Shown piece after piece: positions 11,711 through 21,970 of a stretch of DNA of 64,000 nucleotides (position 1 is its first letter; every line of letters starts with the position of its first letter). Both the position numbers and the translations under genes were made by a program. Source of the stretch: Rhizopus sp. PT2906 (lineage: Eukaryota; Mucoromycota; Mucoromycetes; Mucorales; Rhizopodaceae). Location of the stretch: the NCBI GenBank assembly GCA_025529335.1, contig JAMYHX010000132.1, positions 1-64,000 on the forward strand, given 5' to 3'. The notes under the pieces were generated by a model, which worked only from the letters and a program-made list of their open reading frames with translations, was not told the DNA's origin and did no database searches.

Positions 11711-13839
11711 TATTAGTGTTGCAAAGAAAGAAGAAAAAAAAAAAAAGAAAGAAAAAGAAATTCGAACGAACGGATCGTCTTATCCTGGAGCATGCTGCAT
11801 GTGTGTGTGTATGGTGTGTGTGTGTATGGTGTGTGTGTGTACTTTTGTTTGTTTATATATAAATATGTTCCAGTGCCTTGTTGTATAAGAAGGAGTTTTA
11901 AGTTTGTAAACTAACGGTTTATGCCCAGCTGTGCATCATATGTGCAACCTATTTGGCTTTCATGTTCAACAGTACGGAAGTATACAAGCCGAATACATGA
12001 CAAAGGGAAACTTTTAATATCCTTTTGAATAGTCAATAGCTCTCTTTGTTAAAATACTTTTGAAACAATAAAAGAACAATAGTTAAGGGGAGTACATATA
12101 ATACATTGTTCAGGCCAAGTTTTTCTTTAGCTTTGACCTTTCCATGTAACACACATCACACTATTATCACGATATTCATAAATGTCAAGTACTTTATAAA
12201 AAACAGGTTTAAACCATTCATGAATCATGATTTCTTCGTGAGATGACTCCATTTGATTGTAATAAAAAGGAGAGTAAGATGATGTTAAAGAGCCAAATAG
12301 ACTAGAAATATATATATATATATATATATAAGCTGATGTTTTTTTTTAGCATGATGCCAGTGCTTGATGAGGGTTCGATAATAATTGAAATTAAATAGCA
12401 TAATTGCTGAAAATAAGATTTCATTTGTAATACGCTTCAATGTAATGAAATATCATTTACTCTTTTTTTTTTTCATAAATTCCAAACAGGTATTCCAAAG
12501 GTTGGAATAATCTCTCCTTTTTTTTCTTTTCTTTACTTTGGATTTAAATAAGATTGAATAGATACATTTGGCTTATATATTTACTTGTTATTTCATTATT
12601 AAAAAAGTGCTACGAGTGATTGTTGTGTATCTAAAGTTCCACAGGACTATTTCCGATCCATTCGAGGCGGGTTCCTTTCCTATCCTCATTTTCATTCCGG
12701 GTGTGTATTATCGATACTAAGTTTATTTACTCTTCTTTTATTTCTTTGCTTGTATAAGTAATCCATATATAAAAGCATAATAATCATATTAAATTACTCG
12801 AGTTCCTTTTTTTTCGTTTATAATTAAAAAAAAGCATTACTATGGTAACCAAAGAAAAGTATGCTCCAGAGCTTAGTTTATAGCAAATGGTTTGACGTAA
12901 GTGTTATTTTTTAACCTGAAACTTCAACAAATTACTATCAGCACGAATACTATTTTATCTTTTCTAAATAAACAAATAAAAAGAAATAAGTGACGCGTCA
13001 TGTATAAAACCGACATCTTTATCATGCTCTCAAAGAAGAATATATATTTTTTTTATCCATGTTCGTTCTCTTGATGATAATGCAGCTTACGAGACTATGC
13101 AATTGTTACACAAATATGTGAAAGTATTCTTGAACACGGCAGTAATGCAGCAAAAGGATAAGCCTACAGAGCTGACATTTTCAAACACATGAGATTCAAT
13201 GGCCGGAAATCGGAAAGGTATCCGATCCCTTTTGGTTGTAACTACTGATGATATGATATACACAATGTAAAACGCTTTCCATTCATGAACACTGCATATA
13301 CAAGTTGTTTACTACAAAACCACGAAAAGATTAAAAAGTATATATCCTGTATAGTATGTCAATTGATGTCTAGCTGCTTTTTCTAACCAGAATTTATCTA
13401 TAGTCAGTTTAACACACTACATTAGCTTTCTTATGTTCATTATCATCGTATCCAAAAACACCTACACTTTTTTTATGTACCACTAGCAATTACACTCGGT
13501 GATCTTGGTTATCAATCTTTTATTGGCAATTTAACCTTACAAAACTTTTCACTAGATTGTTCTTCAGCACGCCCTCCTCAGTTTTGTATCCAAAGCTATT
13601 GTTCATGTCTTTAATTTATTTTCCTTGAGACAAAGGGATCCGAGAGCCTGGAGTTGTTATGGATATGTCCAATGCGGAATTTTTACAAAGTTTATTTTAT
13701 TAGCCTTCATCCTGATCATCAGTCAACTTGTTCTGATCATTATCATCAATCAATTTATCGTAATTCATCATTATAGAATACTTTCATTGTTCAGGATTTC
13801 ACATTTAGCTTTTTTTTAAGGTCAGGTTCTTCAACAACT
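11711..13839. other. Gene-poor AT-rich stretch with microsatellites
   Basis: No intact gene is seen. It contains GT-rich minisatellite DNA at about 11800-11850 (units of tgtgtgtatggtg), a TA microsatellite at about 12308-12332, and T/A homopolymers. A plus-strand coding-like snippet near 13080-13190 (reading AYETMQLLHKYVKVF) may be a gene remnant but cannot be extended. Positions 13487-13512 match a dispersed repeat listed separately. Confidence 0.5.
13487..13512. repeat. Dispersed repeat E, copy 1
   Basis: CAATTACACTCGGTGATCTT followed by GGTTAT matches the core of the other copies of this repeat. Confidence 0.5.
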
Positions 13840-14595
13840 CTTTTGGCATCATTAGGATCGATTTGATTCGTTTCATATATCAAGCTTAAATCTTTTAACA
13901 GCTCCTAAATGTAGCATTATTAATGCCTTCAGTTGTTCCCCTTTACTAGATTTCGAGAGGTATTTAACACTTACTTCTACCAACTACGTCCATCAATTGA
14001 CTTTTCAGTGTCTTTTCTTAGTAACTTCATGTTACAAGGGAATGAGAAGCTAAGCTCATGATCAACAACGTATATCCTACGGCAAGGAAGTCTTAATACA
14101 TAAACATGAACATCAATATCCATGACTTGCACAATTGTGAACTTGAGTTTTTTGATATCTTCTGCTGTAATATATGGTGTCGTATTTGACCACGTCTAAT
14201 ACTAATCTTTACGTGTGAGATTACATTTGACTTAATTACATATCTTAATCAGTACTCCGACCTCTTTTAAAATAACCTAATTTCTTTTTTTGCAATGGGC
14301 TCCTCCTCTCACTTCTAATAAAAAGGATAAAACAGAGACTTATCACTTCTTTGCTTTTATTCTACACATTTACACGAGTACTAACAACAACTACAGCCAA
14401 TACCTCATATGGAACTGTTTCCAAGAATTTGTTGATATGACATTTGGTCACCAAGATTGTCATCATATAGCTTGTGTTTTATCGCTGTCTTCGTCACCTC
14501 CACCGTCATCCCATCGACTACCATCTCTTCATCGTTTAAAACAGCAATATGCAAATCTAGCTTGAATTTCAAGTTCTTCGATTTGCAAGGGTTCG
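13840..14595 (-). pseudogene. Decayed member of a Mucorales accessory (nuclease-like) family
   Basis: Minus-strand frames between stops carry two coding-like blocks. The upstream block (about 14405-14595) reads LKFKLDLHIAVLND, then VDGMTVEVTK and LGDQMSYQQILG. The downstream block (about 13977-14176) reads ITAEDIKKLKFTIVQVMDID, then VHVYVLRLP and IYVVDHELSFSFP. Their order and character resemble a family I recognise from mucoralean genomes, in which an acidic E-x-K or E-V strand is followed by a helical region and a C-terminal block with Y-x-L-x-L and (I/V)Y-x-(M/V). Between and after the blocks the frame is broken by several stops, so the copy is probably dead unless several introns are missed. 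The family has no name that I can give with confidence. Confidence 0.5.
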
Positions 14596-14599
14596 TTAT

Positions 14600-15123
14600 C
14601 GTATCACCCCTTTTAAATAGACAAAATATTGGATCAATAAGGAATAGAAGCTGTATTAAACTTTATTACCATTATAACGTCATATTTTGCTGATGCGCAA
14701 AGAAGGTCTCAATTATCTATGACCAAAACTTCGATCGGGTACCCTTATTGAAGATCCACGCTCTTTCAGCATGCATTGATAAGCTACGAAAAAAAAGATG
14801 CTGTTAGATTCTATCTTTTCATTTACAATGAACAAATACATCTACTTTACATATAATCATAAATTCGTTTTATATTTTTTTTCTTGGATATTTCTTGGGC
14901 AGTACTTTTCGACAACAACAATTGCTTTATTTATACTTTTAGCCGTACTGATCTAAATAAAAGAGAGAATTATGCATATTGACAAGTTATATCATTTATT
15001 ATGGTATTTTTTTAGCAAATCAAAAGTACTTACCTTTTTTATATATTTCATTAGGCAATGGATGTTTCGAGAATTTAAATCAGTTGCTGGAATAGTGAAC
15101 TTTTTCTTTATTCATTTTTGGTG
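14600..15123. other. Non-coding stretch between decayed gene and MITE
   Basis: AT-rich sequence with short open frames only, none showing a domain or a plausible gene structure. Confidence 0.5.
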
Positions 15124-15125
15124 TA

Positions 15126-15517
15126 CACTAGGCACACAAGGAAATCCACGAGAAGGTTACATCTAGGCACTATCTGTAATGTCGTCAATAAACCTTTTCA
15201 ATGTACAGTGTCATGTTAAGGTTGATCAGGAACAGATGTCTTTCCATGTTTCTTGATATAGAATACGACTTTATAAAGTTTCAAAAAGAAAGAGATAAAA
15301 AAGAAATGTGGTTATTTATTGTAATTTTATGTTGTCAGTTTGATCAAAATCATTCACGCGTAATTATGATAAAATTTCATAAAGAATGTTGCACTGGACA
15401 GCCTTAGGCTAGATAGAAGCTTTGATGGTATAAAGTTGTAAAGTGACAACATAAGTAGCGCCTAGAGGAAATGTCCTTAGCATTAACCTTCTCATGGATT
15501 TCCTTGTGCGCGTAGTG
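15126..15517. mobile_element. MITE-like element, copy B (392 bp, imperfect terminal inverted repeats)
   Basis: The left end (15126-15190) and the reverse complement of the right end (15440-15517) align over about 60 bp. They share CACTA, CACAAGGAAATCCA, GAGAAGGTTA and CTAGGC-CTA-TTRT, with an 18-bp gap in the left arm. The element is flanked by TA on both sides (15124-15125 and 15518-15519), as expected of Tc1/mariner-type insertion. No transposase is encoded. Its right half is related to repeat copies near 29.8 kb and 61.3 kb. Confidence 0.7.
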
Positions 15518-15732
15518 TATACCAGACGGTGAAGTAACTCATTTGTTAATTGTTTGCTGCATTCGACATATCCAAGGTACAATTGTTAGACAGACTAATA
15601 TATTTATGATAGAGATTATATAAAACTTACTAATAAAAATACTTTGACTTTGAATCATTAACTTCCATCTCTCCTGCAAGCTGTAACAAACTTTCTCCTA
15701 ATGTCTTATCCAGACCAGTAAAAAGTATCATC

Positions 15733-15768
15733 TAATTACACTTAAGTGATCTTGGTTATTCCCGCCCT
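15733..15768. repeat. Dispersed repeat E, copy 2
   Basis: The sequence AATTACACTTAAGTGATCTT followed by GGTTATTCCCGCCCTCC is closely similar to copies at 13487-13512 and 19443-19486 and to the reverse complement at 19605-19641. Confidence 0.6.
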
Positions 15769-15838
15769 CCTCTCCCTGTTTCTTTTCTGTTTGTCTCTTT
15801 GTTTGTATCAGAAGATAAAGGATAAAAAAAAGGGGAAA

Positions 15839-16654
15839 CACTACGCACACGCGAAAATAAAATTAGTTTAATGTATACATAATTATTTTTTTTTTTTGGG
15901 TTTTACTGTTTGCCCTTCTGCCTTGTTTGCCTTATAGGCATTTCTTGTTATCATTACTGGAAGAAAGAAAAACAAAAAAAGACTGTTACAAAATGCGTTA
16001 TTCTTATAGATGCGTCATGTCCAATTCTCATTGGCTGTGATAAATTCTGAAATAATCATGATCTTCATTCTATAACAGAGTCAAAGGGTGTACAATCTTC
16101 TTTGATATAAACATACAAATACGATTAAACAGCTCACTTTGTGACTGGTTGATATGACCTTAAGTTCTCACAAGATTTAAGCGAGAAACGAAGGGATGAT
16201 TTGGCTTGTACAAGCATGAATTATACAAAAGTATACGTACAAAATACCCTATTTTAAAAGTGGATGCTAAAATAACTTGAAGTTTGTAGAAAAGATGAAC
16301 ATTGCATAATTGAAAGAATACCTAGTAATTATAACCCTGCTCCTCCACTTAATTGTTGGCTCAATTCTTTGTATTGTATTCAATGAGTTGCAGATGTATA
16401 TAATGGATCTGTATACTTTGAGACAGCAGGCAATACGCTGTATCTGTCATTTTGACCCGAGTCACCTGAGGCCTTTAGACCAACTATGGCACCTGACAGT
16501 TTGAAATAAATATAGAAAGTTAATTCGGCCAAGGTTGCCATCATTATATGAACCATCCTGTATAAAAAACGGCATGAAAGATTATGATACTTTATGCAAA
16601 TAAATGAAGCCTTCTGTTCTGGTGTGTCCATAGTGATTTCGTGTGTGCGTAGTG
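15839..16654. mobile_element. Element D: about 816 bp between 18-bp terminal inverted repeats
   Basis: The left terminus CACTACGCACACGCGAAA is nearly the reverse complement of the right terminus TTTCGTGTGTGCGTAGTG (one mismatch). The CACTACGC start resembles the right terminus of element B, so the two may belong to related families. The interior has no recognisable transposase, only short frames. A target-site duplication was not evident. Confidence 0.55.
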
Positions 16655-17405
16655 TGTCCTAAAAAGAGATTTCTTTTTTTGTTGTAATTGGTGTAACAAT
16701 CCTGTTAGTTGAGTCTGTTTAAGGTATGGATGGACCATTCAGACAGGAGGAAAGTAGATCTTGTTGATAATAGTACATTAAGGGTACTATAGTCAATTAC
16801 GGTGAGTATCTGCTTTTTCTCTCTCTACTTCAAAAACAACTTGACAACATTTACAATAATAATAATAATAATAATAAAAAGAAGCAAAGACGTTATCATT
16901 AATCTGCATAGTGATGATTACTATTTAGTAATGTATAAATTGAAAAAAAAAGGCATCCACCGTGTTCAAAGTGTATATGAAAACCTTTTACTTAGTTTCT
17001 ATGCGACGATATAGTGATTTGGTACTAATGGAAAATGATGTACCCATCTATCAAAGCCCCTTGAAAAAAAAAAAAAAAAAAAAAAAGAAGGTGCCTAGGT
17101 TCGTCCACTCAGTCATCTAATCTGAATTGTATTGAAAATATGCGAAAATAAAAGATAAGATATAAAAGATAGGTAGATTCATCAGGATAGACTAGCTCAA
17201 GAGGATGTTGCAGGATGTATGGGATAGTTTTTTGACCCTGCATTCTGGGGCAATCTGACAGAAATTATGCTCAAAAGAACAAAGGGTAATAGTTGATTAA
17301 CACTGTTAGAAAGAAGACAACCAGCAAAAGCCTAATCTGTGTACGTTTGTAAGAAAAATACATATACAAAATCAGGCTTCTTTGTTTGCACACTTTAAAA
17401 GCCAC

Positions 17406-17440
<35 letters not shown>

Positions 17441-17581
17441 AAACAAGCCTATGTGAATAATTGATATTTATTAGAAAAAAAAAGAAAAAAAAAGCAAAGA
17501 AAAAAAAAAAAAGAGGAAATAGAATTAGGAAAAAAAAAAAAAATACAAAAAAAAACCTCTAGTGAGAATAAAAAAAAAAAA
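16655..17581. other. Gene-poor stretch with long A tracts
   Basis: It contains an AAT/ATA trinucleotide run (about 16856-16880), an A tract near 17066-17084, an A tract of about 30 at 17408-17439, and interrupted A tracts to 17580, immediately beyond the cyclin stop codon. No gene was recognised. Confidence 0.55.
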
Positions 17582-18727
17582 CTAGTAAAAGTTTCTCCAA
17601 GAAATAGGTCTTGCTGTAACATTGAAGTGCTGATCATTAGTTGCATTCGTATAGGATCCTTGGCAACGTAAGCTATAAGCAAGAGGATCCCATGATTTTT
17701 GAGATAAGTTGGTGATTGGATGGTTACGATTTACATATCGACATGCATTACTATAACCTCCGTAACGAACTGCAGGTGGTTGTAAAGTGATAGGTAATTG
17801 GTTCGGAGCTAATAAGGGCGGTTGGACACTGCGCCTTTCTGTTGTTGTCGTTGTTATAGAAACTGTTGGGGTAGTAGTAATGGGTCTAAGACGATAGTAA
17901 TTAAGGTATTCATCATCCAATTTAACTTTCCTTTGTCGTTCTTGATTTTCAACAGATGCAAGATACTTTTTGTAGGATTTATCCAACAAATCAGTAATGC
18001 GACTGATATGGTCTGTCTCTTGTACTTTTTCTTGTACTATTCTGTGTTCAAACTGATCATGATAGAGACCAAGTGTGTGAAGTGTATTAGAAATTGCTTT
18101 CTGTCTTTGCTCAGGTGTATCCAAATAACTGAATTGGTATCGATCACGACAGGATTCTAATAGTATCTTCCAGATAGCAAAGTCTTGAGCACGGATATGC
18201 AAGTTAAAATCGATGGCCTCAAGGAATTCAGCCTCCATGATGTTTAAATCATTTATTTTCATTCCACTGACTTCTGACCATGTCTTGTTGGTATATGTAT
18301 TATCATCCAAGTATTTATTAGCCAACATCAAGGCGACAACAAACAATCGATACTCTGAGCCTTCAGCACCTTCGATACCAGGATTAGCTTGTAGAAGATT
18401 GGCAATATACTTCAGACAGAGATAGACTACGGAGTCCTTAAGTTGAGTGGCAGATAAGATTTGATAACAGAATTTTTTGAATGCTGGACTAGCTGTAAAC
18501 ATGATGGTGTGATCATGTCTCATATTCGTCATTGGTTTCTTTGCTTGCCACATTAGATATGCCATGTCATTTCCCATAGGATTAGCAAATGATTGTTCAT
18601 GTGTTGTCATTTTAGTAGTAGTACTTGGTTTGCGTGCATGCCACATCAAATAAGTGATAGAAGCAGCAAAATCTGCGAGTTGAGTCACAGTGAGTTCTGA
18701 AGAAGGCGTTGACAGAGTTGGATGCAT
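17582..18727 (-). CDS. PHO80/Pcl-type cyclin, Clg1-like
   Basis: An intronless gene encoding 381 residues that matches the fungal cyclin family which partners Pho85-type kinases (PHO80/PCL group). The cyclin box lies at about residues 75-215: VVYLCLKYIANL, YRLFVVALMLANKYLDDNTY, NKTWSEVSGM, LNIMEAEFLEAIDFNLHI. The KYLDDNTYTNKTWSEVSG core and the following N-x-x-E-x-E-F-L helix are diagnostic. An N-terminal duplication of the segment YLMW-AxKP (about residues 26-33 and 57-64) is unusual. The C-terminal third is low-complexity (Pro, Thr, Tyr, Asn). The partner and cell role (phosphate sensing, polarity, glycogen) cannot be decided from sequence. The 5' flank is A/G-rich with poly-A and CT tracts. 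Confidence 0.85.
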   Translation of the reverse strand: MHPTLSTPSSELTVTQLADFAASITYLMWHARKPSTTTKMTTHEQSFANPMGNDMAYLMWQAKKPMTNMRHDHTIMFTASPAFKKFCYQILSATQLKDSVVYLCLKYIANLLQANPGIEGAEGSEYRLFVVALMLANKYLDDNTYTNKTWSEVSGMKINDLNIMEAEFLEAIDFNLHIRAQDFAIWKILLESCRDRYQFSYLDTPEQRQKAISNTLHTLGLYHDQFEHRIVQEKVQETDHISRITDLLDKSYKKYLASVENQERQRKVKLDDEYLNYYRLRPITTTPTVSITTTTTERRSVQPPLLAPNQLPITLQPPAVRYGGYSNACRYVNRNHPITNLSQKSWDPLAYSLRCQGSYTNATNDQHFNVTARPISWRNFY

Positions 18728-19442
18728 TGCCGTTCTGTTTTACTGACAATAAGTTGTTTATTGAAAGAATAAAAGGCAAAGACAGAAAGACAAGGTGAAA
18801 AAGAGAGAGTTGAAAAGTTTGAATAAAAAAGAAAAAGAAGGGAAAAGAAAGAAGATTTTTAAATATAAAATCTCTTTCTTTGTCTTTTGTCTTTGTTTTG
18901 CTCCTCTTCTTCTTTGTGTGTGTGTTGTTGAAACTTTTCGTAAAAAAAAAGATTAAGTAAAAAAGAAAGAGATTCAAAGGAGAATTTACAAACAAGAAAA
19001 TTTTTTCTATTTCGTCAAAAAGTTGTCACGTGCAAATCAAAGAATGATAGAATCAAAAATTATTTTGTTTATATGTGTGTATTCGGTTAATCTACTTTAT
19101 GAATTCATTGAATAAACACCATCCAGTGAAGTACATATAACCATTGGTAAAGAAGAAGAGCAATTACCCCTTTACAGTTAAATTGTCAATGCCAAAAAGA
19201 TTGACAAAAACGTTCAATTATCCATTTGCTAATTGCTTCGGAATTAGGGCATCAAGAGTCATTACAACAAAGCATATGATTCAGCAGTATGATCACTACA
19301 TTTCATTTTTTTAACACATTAGATAGAAACAATAAGAAAATTATCACATTGACAACAATGATGTCAATGACGACATTTAAAACTCATTCAATCTTGCTTG
19401 CTTTTAATAAAGAACCGGCTTATGATAGAGAAAATGATATTA
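18728..19442. other. Intergenic, upstream of the cyclin gene
   Basis: Contains the putative cyclin promoter and 5' leader with poly-purine tracts (about 18770-18860). No gene recognised. Confidence 0.5.
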
Positions 19443-19641
19443 CAATTATACAAAGTGATCTTGGTCGTTCCCATCCTCCTTTCCCTGATTGTCTCTCTCT
19501 CTTTTTTACATTTGCTCTTACAAAAGAAGACGAAAAGAAAGAAAAGAAAGAAAGCCCTTTATTTACAATTTATAATATTGTCCAAGCTCGATCAAACAAA
19601 GAAGAGAATGATAACAAGCAAGATCACTCAAGTGTAATTTG
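19443..19641. mobile_element. Small inverted-repeat element carrying repeat E at both ends (about 200 bp)
   Basis: The left end (19443-19486, with AAAGTGATCTTGGTCGTTCC) and the reverse complement of the right end (19605-19641, AATTACACTTGAGTGATCTT followed by GCTTGTT) form imperfect terminal inverted repeats. The interior is A/C-rich and codes for nothing recognisable. The right terminus overlaps the proposed last exon of the coiled-coil gene. Confidence 0.5.
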
Positions 19642-19756
19642 GATATCCTGTATTAAATTGGAACAGAAGGGAAAGAAAGTATTTCTGATAGTGAACTTTC
19701 CGCTGATGGGTGATTATAGCATATATCCTATACTTTATAAGTTGTATGTCCTTATT

Positions 19757-19796
<40 letters not shown>

Positions 19797-20613
19797 TTTT
19801 GTAAATCATCCACTTCTGATTCCATTTGCTTAAAATCGTATTCTAATTGCTGGACGATGTCGTCCTTTATCTTTAATTCCTCTTTTAACTCTTTATTATC
19901 TCGTTCTTTCTCTTTTATTAATTCTGTCAGTAGTTCATTTTCTTGTATTAACGAATCCAGCTTATCTCTCAGTTCTTCATTTTCCAATTGAATTTTACCC
20001 CGTGATAGATTAGACTGTACTGTCGGTCTACAAGCATGTTTGTCTTTATCAGTGATTTGTTTGTTGGTATAGCAACATGTCTGTGCACATTGTGGTTTAT
20101 TTGTCAATAACTGTCTGTATAATATATTGACTACTTGAACCAAGTACTCATATTCTGGTCCTACTTGTGTCATGTCTCGTATATGATCTTGCTTAATATT
20201 CCTTAACTCCTCCTTTATGAATATAAATAAAGTATTATTTAACATATTCATATATTTTATCTTAAACTTACTCGTAGGGTATCAGAGTCGTCCTTTAATA
20301 GTCGATTGGATCTTTGTAACCTGATATTTTGTTCTAAAAGTTTCTTCAAGGCCTGCTTGAGTTCGACCGTCTTTTCGTCCACTTTCTTGTCACTTTCCAT
20401 TTTTAACATGCGATTGGCTCTCTTTAGTCGAGCATTTGCTATCGACAAATGTTCCACTTGTTGAGTTAGCTGTCTTATTTGTGTTTCAAATTCTTCATTA
20501 TTCTTTTTGGAATCAGTAGGTGAAGAAGAATCAAATGAACTATAAGAGCCTAGACTATAATTGTTTAGTTCATGAATAGAAACAATTTCTGGCTTTGACA
20601 TAAGCCTAGTCAT
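19624..20613 (-). CDS. Coiled-coil protein of unknown function
   Basis: Exons 20272-20613 and 19796-20212 are well supported by the frame and GT-AG borders; a short last exon at 19624-19647, ending in the residues DIQITLE, is proposed, giving about 260 residues. The alternative is read-through of the splice donor at 19795 into a TA microsatellite, which encodes IYIYIY and looks artefactual. The protein is mostly heptad-like: EEFETQIRQLTQQVEHL, ARLKRANRMLKMES and LLEQNIRLQRSNRLLKDDSD, then a Cys-containing hinge (CAQTCCYTNKQ), then LENEELRDKLDSLIQENELL. No catalytic motif is seen. A scaffolding or cytoskeletal role would be a guess. Confidence 0.65.
19761..19792. repeat. TA microsatellite in an intron
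   Basis: About 16 TA units immediately downstream (on the minus strand) of the splice donor of the coiled-coil gene. Confidence 0.9.
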
Positions 20614-21970
20614 TAAAATAATTTAAAAAAAAAAGAATCTTCTTTACCTTTGCTTCTGCAACTTCGGACACTTAAATATAGGACATTTCTTCCCCTTAAT
20701 GGAACATTAATGTATTTGTGTGTTCCCTCCTTTTAAATCATAATTTTTTAATCACTCCTAAAAAGTTTCTAATAACTCTAGCAATCAAACAGAAAGACTC
20801 GATTGTATAAATTTGAAGGTACTTTAATTTACTTGGAAACCAAATTTTAATAGAATACATACAGTACTATTTTGACAGATCAAGGGTTTGATGCCTCCTT
20901 TAACAAATATCCTTTATGATCATTAATTGAGTATTATATATTTCGCATAGGGTTACCGAGGTAATACTTGATCGAATGCAAGGGTTTTTCTATTCTCTCC
21001 TCGGCACATTGAAATTATGCTATTCATCTCATCTAACTTCGCTTTCATATTTTTTTTAAAAAAAAAGATAAAGAGGCTCAAGTTCTCATACGTTTCAAAG
21101 GAACGTAGATGTCAAAGCATCGTCAGTTTAAACACTGATCAGAAGTATGATTGTTTCGGATTACAACTGCATAACCTATGTTTTTTTTTCTCTTGAATAA
21201 GATCATCAATCAGCTGCTGTAATCCAACAACTCATGCTGAGCTTATAAGAGCACAACATACCATGCTTTATTCCTGGTAAATATGGGCGACAGGGATATA
21301 GTCATAAAAACCATACCTCTATACGGATGCATACGTAGAAATAATTTGAGAGCTTCTTACATTGAGTAGAGAAAACTGTCAATCAGATCTGCAGAGAAGC
21401 TTGTCGCCATAATATACTCCAGAAATCAAGCACATTTTATGTATCTTTCAAAGGACTTGCTTTTTATTATTGAAATCAACAGTGTTCCTCCATGTACTTG
21501 TGCATTTTGAATTGTATTCTTGATGATTTGTAGCAACACTACGCCCTGTTGAACATGAACACAGTTATTTCAAGACAACGATTGATAAGTAAGCAAGAAG
21601 GTATGTGCGTATACACCTGTACTGGATGAATTAAGCCATGACCTTGCACATCTCATACAACCTTTTAAACTAAAATTAAGCGATAAAAAATGTGTCAATT
21701 AGATGATTAATATTCATTTTAAACACAATCAAATAATATGCTTGTATTTATCTATGGTAATAGCTTTTAATTGAGTCATCTATTCCTTCATACTTCATTC
21801 AATTGGCCAGCAAGTTAATGTTTCTGCCTTTGCCTGTAAAAAGAAAGGAACCGGTAATTTAAATTAGAAGGCGATGCGGGAATCCAAATTAAGCAATGAA
21901 GAGCATGATACTTAGTTGATGACTTCTTCCTTTTCTTTATTTTAAAAACTTCACTTCTATATCTACTACA
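20614..21970. other. Intergenic region between divergent genes
   Basis: This 1.36-kb AT-rich region lies between the starts of the coiled-coil gene (-) and Pan1 (+). It presumably holds both promoters. No additional gene, RNA or repeat was recognised. Confidence 0.5.

Noticed and set aside
14290..14693. Two overlapping plus-strand frames
   Set aside because: They run antisense to the decayed accessory gene, whose minus-strand reading gives more convincing blocks.
11711..17581. Possible tRNA or rRNA genes in the gene-poor zone
   Set aside because: GGTTCGA-like B-box snippets (for example near 12364 and 14588) lack a matching A-box and a cloverleaf.
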